Positions 1 to 8,493 of a stretch of 51,332 nt of DNA are shown here, piece after piece. The position numbers and the translations under genes are program-made. The notes under the pieces were generated by a model. That model saw nothing but the letters and a program-made list of their open reading frames with translations. It searched no databases and was not told the DNA's origin. The stretch is from Archaeoglobales archaeon (GTDB taxonomy: Archaea > Halobacteriota > Archaeoglobi > Archaeoglobales > Archaeoglobaceae): positions 1 through 51,332 of the forward strand of contig JASFYH010000011.1 of the NCBI GenBank assembly GCA_030055595.1, read 5' to 3'. How positions within the stretch are numbered: the stretch's first letter is position 1; each line of letters starts with the position of its first letter.

Positions 1-2
1 AG

Positions 3-86
3 TTTTACGGCTTAATCAACTCAGATCTAACGCTTGAAGATATTAAAAAAGCAAGATACGAGGCCAAAGGATGGAGAAGGTTCTAA
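3..86 (+). CDS. C-terminal end of a probable VapB-type antitoxin (cut by window edge)
   Basis: An open frame enters from the left edge and stops at 84-86. The 27 visible residues end in a charged, helix-prone tail (LTLEDIKKARYEAKG). Its stop lies inside the next gene, which starts at 71, so the two overlap by 16 bp. Overlap of an antitoxin end with a PIN toxin start is the usual layout of vapBC pairs. The DNA-binding N-terminus is outside the window, so the antitoxin family cannot be named. The role is inferred from position. Confidence 0.6.
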   Translation, partial: FYGLINSDLTLEDIKKARYEAKGWRRF

Positions 87-529
87 TTGACACAAATGTG
101 CTGGTTAATTTTCTTCTTAAAACAAAGTTTTCCGAAAAGTCTAAAGAGATCATAAAGACCGCCTTAACCCTATACTTTCCAGTAATCTTCGTAAACATCT
201 TTGAGGAGGCAATATTTATACTTATAAGGGAAGAACTAAAATCTAAAGGCATTTCTGAGTTCTACGATCAAAAAGAATTTTTAGAGAACTACGGTTATGA
301 AAATCTCTTCATCCACAGAAAGTTCATGGATTTCCTTAGAAAGGCAGAAATCAATGTTCTGGAAAATAGGTTTGAATCTCGTGATTTTTTGTGGATTTTG
401 GAAGAGTATAGGCTTCTTCCAAACGACGCTTTAATCGCTGCGACATGCAAGCATTATGGAATAAGGAAAATAGCAACATTTGACGAAGATTTTAAAAGAG
501 TAGATTTCCTCGAGGTTTTGGAGCTTTAG
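71..529 (+). CDS. PIN-domain toxin, VapC family
   Basis: This 152-residue protein has the PIN-domain layout. The N-terminal strand carries a first acidic residue (LIDTNVLVNFLL, Asp7). A middle acidic patch contains Glu45-Glu46. The C-terminal part reads NDALIAATCKHYG and then TFDEDFKRV, giving the conserved late Asp residues that complete the Mg-binding site. VapC toxins are ribonucleases that cut tRNA or rRNA and are held inactive by the partner antitoxin. The upstream antitoxin overlaps this start, so the two should be co-translated. ATG start at 71. The target RNA cannot be read from sequence. Confidence 0.85.
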   Translation: MEKVLIDTNVLVNFLLKTKFSEKSKEIIKTALTLYFPVIFVNIFEEAIFILIREELKSKGISEFYDQKEFLENYGYENLFIHRKFMDFLRKAEINVLENRFESRDFLWILEEYRLLPNDALIAATCKHYGIRKIATFDEDFKRVDFLEVLEL

Positions 530-567
530 AATTTTTATTTTCATTTAATCCGCCTGCTAAGAAGTGA

Positions 568-637
568 GCAATCCGAAGGATTGCGGTGAAGTAGCGAACG
601 CCAAAATTCTGCTATTCGTTTAAGTAAGCTGAACGAA
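568..637 (+). other. Foldable intergenic stretch between two toxin-antitoxin pairs
   Basis: The 181-bp gap between the two TA modules has no convincing ORF but contains clear inverted repeats. A perfect 7-bp stem with a GAA loop lies at 568-584 (GCAATCC/GGATTGC). A second stem of 8 pairs including one G-U lies at 615-622/630-637 with a 7-nt loop. An alternative 8-pair stem, 590-597/609-616, competes with the second. This could be a small structured RNA, a leader of the downstream operon, or a decayed repeat. No known RNA family is recognised. Confidence 0.35.
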
Positions 638-710
638 GTTTAAGATTTCAAAGTTTAGAAGAATAAAAACCAATCGAAAGTTATTTCTATTCATAAAGCA
701 AACTAAATCT

Positions 711-911
711 ATGGCAAAGATCATCGAAGCAATCTACGAAGACGGAGTGTTCAAGCCATTGGAAAAGATCGAGCTTAAAGAAGGTGGGAAAGTTAAAGTC
801 TTAATTGAGAAAAGAGTGTCCAAAAAATTTTACGAAATCCTTGAAAGACTCGAAAAGGAGGCTCCAAAAGTCGAGGACTCGTGGAGAGTTCTGGAGGAGA
901 GTAGGAAATGA
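711..911 (+). CDS. Antitoxin, DUF104 (AF2212-like) family
   Basis: A 66-residue protein matching the DUF104 antitoxin pattern. Its N-terminus has the typical strand motif [16 protein letters not shown] followed by [12 protein letters not shown]. The C-terminal half is a charged helix expected to wrap the toxin. ATG start at 711, with an A/T-rich region upstream. The stop overlaps the start of the PIN toxin by 4 bp (ATGA), so this is a vapBC operon. It should neutralise the downstream nuclease and may autoregulate the operon. Confidence 0.85.
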   Translation: MAKIIEAIYEDGVFKPLEKIELKEGGKVKVLIEKRVSKKFYEILERLEKEAPKVEDSWRVLEESRK

Positions 912-1339
912 TTGTTCTGGATACTTCTATTTTTGTAGACTATTTATTTGAGAAAAACGAGAAGAGAAAAGAGATTGCAAGGAAAATGCTTGGGCAACTT
1001 GAGGGAAAGGAAGTTGCAGTTCCTAAAGTTTTCTTAATCGAATTAATATCTATTGGAAGAAGACTGGGATTTAAAATTAAAAAAGAGGACGTTCTCGAAT
1101 TTTACTCAGAATTAACATTTGTCGGCGAGGAGGAAATCATCGAAATCCTTTTTGACGTGGCTGAAACTGTTCATCCAAGAGCAATCGACGCTTACTTCAT
1201 CGCAACCGCAAAGCTAACGAATTCAATTCTCATCACGAACGACAGAATCATGGCTGAAAATGCTAAAAGGTATGGAATTGAAGCTTATTATTTGCTAGAA
1301 GAGTTTGATAAGGCAATTGATAAGATCTCAAAGCACTAA
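908..1339 (+). CDS. PIN-domain toxin, VapC family
   Basis: A 143-residue PIN domain. It opens with [15 protein letters not shown] (Asp5 and Asp12). A central Glu lies in the [10 protein letters not shown] helix. It closes with [15 protein letters not shown] and [13 protein letters not shown], which supply the late catalytic Asp residues. It is expected to be a Mg-dependent ribonuclease kept inactive by the DUF104 protein encoded 4 bp upstream in overlap. It is not a close copy of the PIN protein at 71-529; the two modules look independently acquired rather than a tandem duplication. Confidence 0.88.
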   Translation: MIVLDTSIFVDYLFEKNEKRKEIARKMLGQLEGKEVAVPKVFLIELISIGRRLGFKIKKEDVLEFYSELTFVGEEEIIEILFDVAETVHPRAIDAYFIATAKLTNSILITNDRIMAENAKRYGIEAYYLLEEFDKAIDKISKH

Positions 1340-1346
1340 AAGAACA

Positions 1347-1376
1347 TATGGATACGGAAAATATGGATACGGAAAA
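1347..1376 (+). repeat. Perfect 15-bp tandem duplication
   Basis: The unit TATGGATACGGAAAA occurs twice with no spacer (1347-1361 and 1362-1376). Each copy contains an ATG. In one frame it reads MDTEN-MDTEK and in another it encodes YGYGK-like repeats. It lies just after the VapC stop and just before a short degraded-looking ORF, so it may be a duplicated gene start. Confidence 0.8.
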
Positions 1377-1600
1377 GTTTGATAAGAGATTTTTCAGACC
1401 TCTCGAAAAAGTCTTGGCTTAGACTTGGGAATAAAGTGAATTTGAGAGACTTGCTGAACGCAATCATGGGAATTCAAAGAATTTTTAGGGAAAAGACTAT
1501 GACGGTAATAGCAGTGTGGCTTGAAATGTGCTTAAATAATTCAGAAAAGCTGAAAAGTTTTTGGGAAAATTCCGTAGGACGATCTATGAACCAAAAGTAA
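1348..1600 (+). pseudogene. Possible gene remnant, unrecognised
   Basis: The ATG at 1348 opens a frame that stops after 24 codons (ends ...PLEKVLA). A second frame from a TTG at 1379 runs 73 codons to 1600. Neither translation resembles a family I recognise, there is no clear ribosome binding site, and parts of two frames look coding-like. This fits a small gene broken by frameshift, but chance open frames in A/T-rich DNA would look the same. Nothing else is visible between the VapC gene and pheT apart from the tandem repeat and a TATA-like box. Confidence 0.2.
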
Positions 1601-1612
1601 TTAAAATTGAGC

Positions 1613-1624
1613 TTTAAGTTATAT
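1613..1624 (+). promoter_or_regulatory. TATA-like promoter element upstream of pheT
   Basis: TTTAAGTTATAT matches the archaeal TATA-box pattern. A start of transcription about 25 nt downstream would fall near 1645, giving a leader of roughly 60 nt before the ATG at 1705. Inferred from sequence only. Confidence 0.4.
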
Positions 1625-1704
1625 GAGAGCGTCTAATTCTTTTCATTTAACTGAATTTACAAATATTGGAAAGAATTTTTATCCCGCAAGCCTTAGCATT
1701 GCCA

Positions 1705-3345
1705 ATGCCAGTGATTACGCTTAACTGGAATGAACTCGAGAGACTCGTTGGGACGAGCAGAGATGTGATCCTTAAACGATTGCCAATGCTTGGCTGTGAT
1801 ATTGAGAGAAGCGATCAGGAAACGCTTGCGGTGGAATTCTTCCCCAATCGACCCGATCTTTACAGCATTGAGGGTGTTGCAAGAGCCTTGCGTGGCTTTC
1901 TTGGAATAGAGACTGGCTTGAAGGATTACAAAAGCAGAAAAGGGAATTGGAAGATCTTCGTTGAAAAAAGCGTCTTAGCGGTTCGCCCGAGAATCGTTGG
2001 GTGTGTTGTAAGAAATCTGAAAATGAGCGATGAAGTGATCAGAAGCCTGATGGAAGTGCAGGAAGACCTTCACTGGACCATTGGCAGAAACAGAAGAAGA
2101 ATGGCTATTGGAGTTCACGATCTTAGCAGGGTTAACTTTCCGCTTAAATACACCGCAGTTAACTCAGAATTCTCCTTTGTTCCTCTCGACTTCGCAAAAG
2201 AGATGAGCGTTGCAGAAATTCTCAGAGAACACCCGAAGGGTAAAGAGTATGCTTTCATCCTTGAAGGAAAAAATGCTTATCCCATGATCATCGACTCAAA
2301 AAACGAGGCGATTTCATTTCCCCCGATAATAAATGCGGAGAAGACAAGGGTGACTGAAAAAACAACAGATCTTTTCATAGACGTCACTGGCTTTGACGAA
2401 TACGTTGACAAGGCTTTAAAGATCGTCGCATGCATGCTTCACGATCGTGGCGGGGAGATCGAGAGAGTTGAGGTTATTCACCCAGATCGGGCTGAAGAAA
2501 CACCAGATCTTTCAGCTATTAAGCTAAGAATTCGAAAGCAAGAGATCTTCTCGTTGCTCGGTTTTGAATTGAGAGAGCCCGAGATCATTTCCTCACTTGA
2601 GAAGATGAGATTTGGAGCCAAAATTGAGGGCGATGCGGTAGAAGTTTTTGTTCCACCTTACAGAGCGGACATAATGCACGAATGGGACATAATAGAGGAC
2701 ATTGCGATAGGCTATGGCTACGAAAGGATCAAACCTGAATATCCCGCGACGATGACAATTGGCTTGGCGCATGAATGGAATGAGTTGAAGGAGCTTGTTC
2801 GGGAGATCATGCTCGGACTTGGCTTTCTTGAAGTTATCACCTTCACGCTCACAAGTGAAAGGGCTTATGCGAATTTGCGCAGATCTGCAGAGCCTTGGAA
2901 AGAATATGTCCCACTGATGCATCCGCTAACGATTGAGCACACTCTTGTTAGAACAGAAATTCTTTCAAAGCTTTTAGAAGTGATTGCGGTAAACAAACAC
3001 GTAGAACTGCCTTTAAGGATCTTCGAAGTTGGCGATATAGTTTTGGGGCTTAGGAATAGGCTTAGACTTTGTGCCTGCGTAACGCATCCAAAGGCAAATT
3101 TTGCTGAGCTTCGCAGTTATGTGCAGGCGGTAATGAGAGAGCTCGGATTTGAATGGACCGCTAAGGAGTCAGAAGATCCCGCTTTCATAGAGGGCAGACA
3201 GGGGGAGATCGTGGTTAAGAACGAGAAAGTTGGAGTTTTTGGAGAGATCCATCCAGAAGTCCTCGAAAACTTTGGAATTCCGAATCCAGTGGTTGCATTC
3301 GAGATCGAGCTCGATAAGCTTTTTGAGTGTGGAGAATTGCTATGA
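1705..3345 (+). CDS. pheT: Phenylalanine--tRNA ligase beta subunit
   Basis: Beta chain of the (alpha-beta)2 phenylalanyl-tRNA synthetase, which charges tRNA-Phe. At about 546 residues it has the compact archaeal/eukaryotic length. It contains the B3/B4 editing region ([13 protein letters not shown] and DLFIDVTG around residues 210-235), the B5 domain ([18 protein letters not shown]), and a C-terminal catalytic-like core ([27 protein letters not shown]). The frame stays open back to a TTG at 1666, but ATG 1705 gives [12 protein letters not shown], the normal family N-terminus, so it is preferred. The partner pheS lies about 22 kb away at 25439. The stop overlaps apgM by 4 bp (ATGA). Confidence 0.95.
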   Translation: MPVITLNWNELERLVGTSRDVILKRLPMLGCDIERSDQETLAVEFFPNRPDLYSIEGVARALRGFLGIETGLKDYKSRKGNWKIFVEKSVLAVRPRIVGCVVRNLKMSDEVIRSLMEVQEDLHWTIGRNRRRMAIGVHDLSRVNFPLKYTAVNSEFSFVPLDFAKEMSVAEILREHPKGKEYAFILEGKNAYPMIIDSKNEAISFPPIINAEKTRVTEKTTDLFIDVTGFDEYVDKALKIVACMLHDRGGEIERVEVIHPDRAEETPDLSAIKLRIRKQEIFSLLGFELREPEIISSLEKMRFGAKIEGDAVEVFVPPYRADIMHEWDIIEDIAIGYGYERIKPEYPATMTIGLAHEWNELKELVREIMLGLGFLEVITFTLTSERAYANLRRSAEPWKEYVPLMHPLTIEHTLVRTEILSKLLEVIAVNKHVELPLRIFEVGDIVLGLRNRLRLCACVTHPKANFAELRSYVQAVMRELGFEWTAKESEDPAFIEGRQGEIVVKNEKVGVFGEIHPEVLENFGIPNPVVAFEIELDKLFECGELL

Positions 3346-4490
3346 AATTCCTTGTTTTAATCCCCGACGGAATGGCGGACTGGAGAATTGAAAAGCTTGG
3401 CAACAGAACTCCGCTGGAAGTCGCGGAGAAACCGAACTTGGACTTCATAGCAAAAGAAGGCTCATGCGGTTCCGCATTGACAGTTCCGAAGGGCTTTGAG
3501 CCGGGAAGCGATGTGGCAAATCTCACAATCCTTGGCGTTGACGTCAGAAAATACTACACGGGCAGAGGCCCAATTGAAGCTCTCGCAAGTGGCATTAATG
3601 CAAATCTCGTTTTTCGCTGTAATCTTGTTAAGGTAAGCGATCTAATGCTCGACTACGCTGGGGGAAGAATAACCGATGAAGAGGCTAAGAAGGTCATAGA
3701 GCACTTGAACTCGAACAAGAAGCACGACTTCGTTAAATTCTACCCCGGGAGAAGCTACAGAAACTTGCTTGCCATAAACAGGGATTTTGAATATGATGTC
3801 AAAACTTACGCTCCGCACGACATTCAGGGAAAAAAGATCTCTGAGTTCATGCCAAAGGGCGGAAAGATTGCTGAACTTCTTTGCGAGCTCATGGAGTGGT
3901 CAAAAGACGTTTTGCCCGCAGTGACGGATAAAGCGAACATGATCTGGTTATGGGGCGGTGGAAAGATCCCGAATTTTCCAAAGTTCAGTGCAAGCTTTGG
4001 GCTGAGGGGGGCAATGATCTCAGAAGTTGATCTGCTTAAGGGAATCGCCAATGGCTTGGGGTTCGAGTTTGTTGAAGTTGAGGGGCTTACAGGCTACGTG
4101 GACACGAATTACAGGGGTTTGGTGAAGGCAACGCTTAAGTCGCTTGAAAAATTTGACTTCGTTGCCCTGCACACCGAAGGGATCGATGAGGTTAGCCATG
4201 AAGGGGATCTTGAGGGCAAAATCGAGGCTATAGAGATCTACGACGAGAAGATCGTTGGCAAGCTCCTCGACAAAGCGGATCTTGATGAGCTTAAGGTCCT
4301 CTTGCTCCCAGATCACCCTACGCCAATAGAGCTTAGAACGCATGTTGCTGAGAGTGTTCCATTTGCAATTTATGGCTACGAAAAGGATGATGTTAAGACC
4401 TTCTCAGAGTTTGCCTGTGCCAAGGGAAGATATGGGAGCATAGATGGTTTAAAGTTGATGGATCTCTTTTTAAGACGTGAGAAAACGTGA
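3342..4490 (+). CDS. apgM: 2,3-bisphosphoglycerate-independent phosphoglycerate mutase, archaeal type
   Basis: Interconverts 3- and 2-phosphoglycerate in glycolysis and gluconeogenesis without a bisphosphoglycerate cofactor. The 382-residue protein begins [13 protein letters not shown], with the metal-binding Asp of the alkaline-phosphatase superfamily. It has the phosphate-acceptor serine in [12 protein letters not shown], then [13 protein letters not shown], and late metal ligands in [14 protein letters not shown] and [17 protein letters not shown] 3342 overlaps the pheT stop, indicating co-transcription. A GTG 15 nt upstream is in frame but less likely. This is the shorter archaeal ApgM family (about 400 residues), not the 510-residue bacterial GpmI. 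Confidence 0.93.
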   Translation: MKFLVLIPDGMADWRIEKLGNRTPLEVAEKPNLDFIAKEGSCGSALTVPKGFEPGSDVANLTILGVDVRKYYTGRGPIEALASGINANLVFRCNLVKVSDLMLDYAGGRITDEEAKKVIEHLNSNKKHDFVKFYPGRSYRNLLAINRDFEYDVKTYAPHDIQGKKISEFMPKGGKIAELLCELMEWSKDVLPAVTDKANMIWLWGGGKIPNFPKFSASFGLRGAMISEVDLLKGIANGLGFEFVEVEGLTGYVDTNYRGLVKATLKSLEKFDFVALHTEGIDEVSHEGDLEGKIEAIEIYDEKIVGKLLDKADLDELKVLLLPDHPTPIELRTHVAESVPFAIYGYEKDDVKTFSEFACAKGRYGSIDGLKLMDLFLRREKT

Positions 4491-4493
4491 GCC

Positions 4494-5627
4494 ATGGATT
4501 GGATCGAGAAGGAGAAGAAGCTAATTCCTCAGGTTTATAAAAGGCAAAACGTTGTCTTTGAGCGTGGAGAAGGTTGCTATCTCTACGATCTCAATGGTAA
4601 AAAGTATTTGGATCTCGTTGCGGGAATCGCATGCCTTGCCATTGGTCATTCCCATCCAGAATTCGTTTCAAGGGTTTGTGAGCAGTTGAAGAAGCTTGTC
4701 CATGTTTCAAACCTTTACTACACTACTCCACAGATCGCATTGGCTGAAAAGCTTCAGAAGCTAACGGGTATGGACAGATTCTTCTTCTGCAACAGCGGAA
4801 CTGAGGCGATGGAAGCTTCGCTAAAATTTGCAAGAAAGGCAACGGGCAAGAAGAAATTTGTCGCATTCAAAAACGCCTTCCACGGCAGAACCATGGGCGC
4901 TCTTTCAGTCACCTATAAGGAAAAGTTCAGAAAAGCCTTTGAGCCTCTAATTCAGCCAGTAGAATTTGCGAACTTCAACGACATTGTTGATCTCGGGAAA
5001 AAAGTTGACAGAGAGACTTCTGCGGTGATCGTTGAGCTGATCCAAGGCGAGGCGGGAGTTTATCCTGCAGAGAGGGAATTCGTGAAGGCGATATTTGAAC
5101 TTAAGGAAAAATACGGTTTCCTTGTGATCTTTGACGAAGTTCAGACAGGCTTTGGGAGAACTGGAAGATGGTTCGCAAAAGAGCATTACGGCTTTGAGCC
5201 AGATATAATGGCAATGGCCAAGGCAATGGGCTCAGGATTTCCAATTGGGTGCTCAGCAATAAAAGAAGAAGTTGCAGAAAAGCTTGAAAAGGGCGACCAT
5301 GGCTCAACCTTTGGCGGAAACCCATTAGCATGCACCGCTTCGCTTGCAACGATCGAGATCATGGAAAAATACAAGCTTGTGGAGAATGCGGAAAAAATGG
5401 GCGATTACTTCATGAAAAGGCTGAAAGAGCTTTACAGCGAAGTCAGAGGCAAAGGGCTCATGATCGGCTTTAAAGTTTCGAACGCTGAAGAGCTTGTCAG
5501 AAGAGCACTTGAAAAGGGGCTAATTTTGAATGCAACGTCCGAAGAGAACATAAGGCTCGTTCCACCGCTCGTAATTGGAAAAGAAGAGATCGATCTTGCA
5601 ATAGAAATACTTTCAGGTCTCGGTTAG
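4494..5627 (+). CDS. argD: Acetylornithine aminotransferase (class III, PLP-dependent)
   Basis: Class III aminotransferase of 377 residues, the usual ArgD length. Visible features are the phosphate-binding FFCNSGTEAMEASLK, the FHGRTMGALSVT loop, the PLP-pocket Asp in VIFDEVQTGFGRTG, the catalytic Lys in MAMAKAMGSGFPIG, and the HGSTFGGNPLACTA motif. ArgD transfers an amino group from glutamate to N-acetylglutamate semialdehyde in arginine synthesis and often also acts in lysine synthesis. It starts 3 bp after apgM, so it belongs to the pheT-apgM-argD run. Other arg genes are not in the window, so related substrates such as LysJ-type or 4-aminobutyrate remain possible. Confidence 0.85.
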   Translation: MDWIEKEKKLIPQVYKRQNVVFERGEGCYLYDLNGKKYLDLVAGIACLAIGHSHPEFVSRVCEQLKKLVHVSNLYYTTPQIALAEKLQKLTGMDRFFFCNSGTEAMEASLKFARKATGKKKFVAFKNAFHGRTMGALSVTYKEKFRKAFEPLIQPVEFANFNDIVDLGKKVDRETSAVIVELIQGEAGVYPAEREFVKAIFELKEKYGFLVIFDEVQTGFGRTGRWFAKEHYGFEPDIMAMAKAMGSGFPIGCSAIKEEVAEKLEKGDHGSTFGGNPLACTASLATIEIMEKYKLVENAEKMGDYFMKRLKELYSEVRGKGLMIGFKVSNAEELVRRALEKGLILNATSEENIRLVPPLVIGKEEIDLAIEILSGLG

Positions 5628-6046
5628 CAACAGCTCCTAATACTCTCCTTAACTGCCTCAATTCCCGCTTGAACGATCAGATCAGCAGTGGGGACTTCAA
5701 AAACCTTGCCGTCGATCTCAAGAGTTCTGCACTCATACGGGGCACAGAGATCACAGCAAGGAGTATGTCCGAGCTTTGCGTTGAGCCAGTCCTCGAGAGG
5801 AAGACCATTTATAAGAATCTGATTTGAACTCAGCGGATCTTTTTTGAACCGCTCTGCAGAAATCTCCTTTTTTTCAAGCAGAACTTTAATGCCAAATGGT
5901 CTCAGGATTTCTCTTAAAGTTGAAACAGCTTTTAGGATCTCGATTTCAGTGGACTCACATCTACTGCAGGTCTTCCCATCTTCGATTAGCCTTTGCCACG
6001 TAATCGTAAGAAAATTTTCAGATCTTCCACAGCATTTCGAATTCAT
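5624..6046 (-). CDS. Cysteine-rich DUF2703 family protein
   Basis: About 140 residues from the ATG at 6046; the frame extends to 6121, but that part looks non-coding. It carries a thioredoxin-like Cys pair (GKTCSRCES) after ITWQRLIEDG, then ILINGLPLEDWL, and a C-terminal cluster TPCCDLCAPYECRTLE. This Cys spacing is typical of DUF2703, whose function is unknown; a metal-binding or thiol-redox role is plausible. The N-terminus adds another CC pair. It is convergent with argD: the two stop codons share the bases TTAG at 5624-5627. Confidence 0.75.
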   Translation of the reverse strand: MNSKCCGRSENFLTITWQRLIEDGKTCSRCESTEIEILKAVSTLREILRPFGIKVLLEKKEISAERFKKDPLSSNQILINGLPLEDWLNAKLGHTPCCDLCAPYECRTLEIDGKVFEVPTADLIVQAGIEAVKESIRSCC

Positions 6047-6104
6047 AAGCTTTGGTTTAAAAAAGGATATAAAAGTGTTGCCATTCAAAGCAATAAGTTT
6101 TTGA

Positions 6105-6935
6105 TCATTTGCAGATTGCATAAACTTTAATAGGTAAAGTCTTCATGCCATCAAGCTCCGCGCCTTCATTCAAGTAATACCATCCAGGAGAAGTAAACTC
6201 CTGCTTACCTGCGGGATTTAAGGCGGTTTCAATTGTCATTGTTAACTCTCCACTCTCCGAGAGTGCCCAGAATACATGTTTTGCCTTTCCTACTGTATTT
6301 ATGCTTACAGTGCCAGTAGTTGCTGAATAAGAGACAATATTAAACTCTCCCGGGATCACGTCTTTGACTGTTGAATCCTCCTTTGGGTTCTCCACTGAGA
6401 TCACGAATGTCCAGCTCTCCTTTGTGTGCGTTTTCACAACAGTTTTGCCACTGAGCAAACTCTTGCTGATCTTCGGCTTCGTCGTTTTCTCTACATCGAT
6501 CTCCGAGGAGCAGATCGTCAAGATCTTTGCACTACCGTTTTTAAACTCTGCAGAGAGCACGAATGAGATATTATAACTCCCGGGAGGAAGTGAAACCTTT
6601 GCCACGACTTCCTCCATACTCATCGGAGCAAGATCGAACTCGCTATTTTTGATCTTCACTCCTCCTATTTCCTCCTTTAAGGAGACTACGACATGGATCG
6701 TCTCGTTCATGTTGTTGTAAACCCTAAGTATTGTCCCTTCCCATGTTCCACCTCCACAGCGGATCCTAATATCAACATTCTCGCATATATATCCTATATA
6801 AGCTTCTTCAGGCTCAACGATCGCATGTTTATTGCTCCTTTCAGCAGAATAGCTGTTAAAGTCTGAATTAAGCTGAAAAGCCATTAAAGTTGCGACCATG
6901 AGCAAACCCAAAACAAAAAACTTCAAGTTCTCCAC
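6105..6935 (-). CDS. Exported protein, third member of the SipW/DUF1102 surface cluster
   Basis: About 276 residues with an N-terminal hydrophobic segment (FFVLGLLMVATLMAF) and then SDFNSYSAERS. That short motif recurs just after the signal segment of both upstream exported proteins. The rest is predicted beta-rich and contains two Ig-like regions (IHVVVSLKEEIGG; WTFVISVENPKED), several Asn glycosylation sites and a few Cys. It probably acts outside the cell as an accessory or cap subunit; no enzyme motif is seen. The GTG at 6935 overlaps the signal peptidase gene by 13 bp. A TTG 9 nt later has a better-spaced GAGGTG, so the start is uncertain. Confidence 0.7.
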   Translation of the reverse strand: MENLKFFVLGLLMVATLMAFQLNSDFNSYSAERSNKHAIVEPEEAYIGYICENVDIRIRCGGGTWEGTILRVYNNMNETIHVVVSLKEEIGGVKIKNSEFDLAPMSMEEVVAKVSLPPGSYNISFVLSAEFKNGSAKILTICSSEIDVEKTTKPKISKSLLSGKTVVKTHTKESWTFVISVENPKEDSTVKDVIPGEFNIVSYSATTGTVSINTVGKAKHVFWALSESGELTMTIETALNPAGKQEFTSPGWYYLNEGAELDGMKTLPIKVYAICK

Positions 6936-7933
6936 CTCTTCCTAATTTTTATGATCTCTCCCTCAAAATTACCCAAATAGTAGATCGCCAGCAGGATCAA
7001 GGAGATCTCGAGATCCATCGCCAAAATTGGTAGATATGGATGAAGATCTAAAGCTTCAATAAGCTCAGTTGGCAAAAGGGGAATGTATTTTGCTACAAAT
7101 ATTTTCTCTGTATGAATGCTCGTATCTTCGGGAGCAAAAACCTGAACTTCGAGGATCTTCTTTTCTCCCGGATAAAGAATGAACCCACTGTTTTCAAATT
7201 TCAGGTTCAAGCTATTTGTGGAAATTCTGTAATAATAGGGATAGGATCCCCCATTCTCAAACTCGACCTGCCTCGAAAAGCTTTCCCCGGGAAAAACCCA
7301 GTCCTCTCTTAAACCACCAGCTGAAGTCGTCCCATAGTTTATCTCCTTCTTTTCAAATGCTATAACGTTCGCAAGTGAAAAGACTGTTATTAGAAGCAAT
7401 GAAGAAATTATGAATAATGTTGTTGTCTTTATTCTAATATATCTCTTGCCTTTTCTCTTTTTTTCTCCTTTGCCGAGCATAAGAAGACCTCCAAGTGCCA
7501 AAATGAAAAATAAGAGCAATTTATTCTTTGCAAATAGATCCTCAAGGATCTCTACACCGCTACCAAGTGGAATATTGACTGGATCCCCATTGAAACTGAG
7601 AATTTTGCCTATGATCTTATCATCACCAACAGTTTCCTTTCCAGAGAACTGATCTGTGGCGATATTTCTGTCTCCCTTGGTTATATAACCCTCTGCTGTT
7701 TTCTTTACGATTCTGTGGCAGATCCAGTCTCCGTTGGAGTTAAAAACAACTATATCGCCAACTTCGAAATTTCTGTCGAATATATTTATAAAAACAAGAT
7801 CGTTCTTATTAAGCGTTGGACTCATACTTTCTGACTTTATGTAAGCAATGAGAAGAGGGGCGCTAAGGATCAGGCTAAATACAGACAACAGAACAAAAAA
7901 TGAAAAAATTAGTAATAAAGCTTTTTGTAGCAT
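6923..7933 (-). CDS. Signal peptidase I (S26B, SipW/archaeal type) with C-terminal beta domain
   Basis: About 336 residues. The N-terminal membrane anchor is followed by the catalytic serine motif IKSESMSPTL. The usual bacterial lysine is replaced by histidine in WICHRIVKK, and YITKGDRNIATD follows; a Ser-His pair is the archaeal/ER type. After the catalytic domain come two more membrane segments (around 130-150 and 165-190), an extracellular Ig-like stretch (DWVFPGESFSRQVEFENG, PYYYRIS, YPGEKKILEVQV), and a last membrane segment near the C-terminus. It lies between genes for exported proteins with a 2-bp gap, so it is probably their dedicated processing enzyme. An upstream in-frame TTG at 7948 is less likely than ATG 7933. 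Confidence 0.85.
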   Translation of the reverse strand: MLQKALLLIFSFFVLLSVFSLILSAPLLIAYIKSESMSPTLNKNDLVFINIFDRNFEVGDIVVFNSNGDWICHRIVKKTAEGYITKGDRNIATDQFSGKETVGDDKIIGKILSFNGDPVNIPLGSGVEILEDLFAKNKLLLFFILALGGLLMLGKGEKKRKGKRYIRIKTTTLFIISSLLLITVFSLANVIAFEKKEINYGTTSAGGLREDWVFPGESFSRQVEFENGGSYPYYYRISTNSLNLKFENSGFILYPGEKKILEVQVFAPEDTSIHTEKIFVAKYIPLLPTELIEALDLHPYLPILAMDLEISLILLAIYYLGNFEGEIIKIRKRWRT

Positions 7934-7935
7934 TT

Positions 7936-8493
7936 TCACACTGGGCAACTACCCGTATGTGCAACTACCGTGATCTGTCCGTTGATCATGTTTCCCGCGG
8001 GATAGCCATTTGTATTGATCACGAAGCCAACAACTGCGAAGTCGCCACCCTCAACAAACATGCTAACCGAATTCGCTGCAGTGCTCGGAGTTGTGTGCCC
8101 ATAGACATCATCAGGCGAATAAAGCTTTAGAATGCCTGCGATATTACCACTTGCTGAGACTTCAACGCAGATCCCATCATAGCCACTGTCATTTGGCCAT
8201 AGATCGTTAGAGACCTTGAAAACCTGATCGAACGCATAAGTCGTGTTCGGACTTACTCCTTTGCCACCGCCAGGGTAGTTGGGGTTGAATTTTGAGAAGT
8301 CGAAGTAGATCTTGCCGTCCGTATTAATATAGGCATATGGCTGTATCGGGGTTAGATCGATCAATTCCTGATCGTCCGCAACAACCGCAACTGTAAAACT
8401 TCTGTTTGCGTCGTAGCTCCTGAAATCAGCTCCTAAGCCAAGCAACGAAACTGCCACTACTGCACTTATGAGGAGCAAGAAGATCTTTGTCAT
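7936..8493 (-). CDS. DUF1102/TasA-like exported subunit, copy 2
   Basis: About 185 residues. A signal segment (IFLLLISAVVAVSLLGLG) is followed by ADFRSYDANRS and then VVADDQELIDLTP, PYAYINTDG, YFDFSKFNPN and GGGKGVSPN. This order is the DUF1102 pattern of archaeal surface proteins distantly like TasA/camelysin. It closely resembles the upstream protein (8490-9107) through the first half, then diverges. ATG 8493 has a strong AGGAGG-type site and overlaps the previous stop (ATGA). The likely role is a secreted fibre subunit; no direct functional evidence is visible. Confidence 0.8.
   Translation of the reverse strand: MTKIFLLLISAVVAVSLLGLGADFRSYDANRSFTVAVVADDQELIDLTPIQPYAYINTDGKIYFDFSKFNPNYPGGGKGVSPNTTYAFDQVFKVSNDLWPNDSGYDGICVEVSASGNIAGILKLYSPDDVYGHTTPSTAANSVSMFVEGGDFAVVGFVINTNGYPAGNMINGQITVVAHTGSCPV

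Noticed and set aside
580-640. C/D box small RNA (GTGAAGT as box C, CTGA as box D)
   Set aside because: The box C match is poor (consensus RTGATGA) and no D'/C' pair is visible, so the stretch is reported only as foldable DNA.
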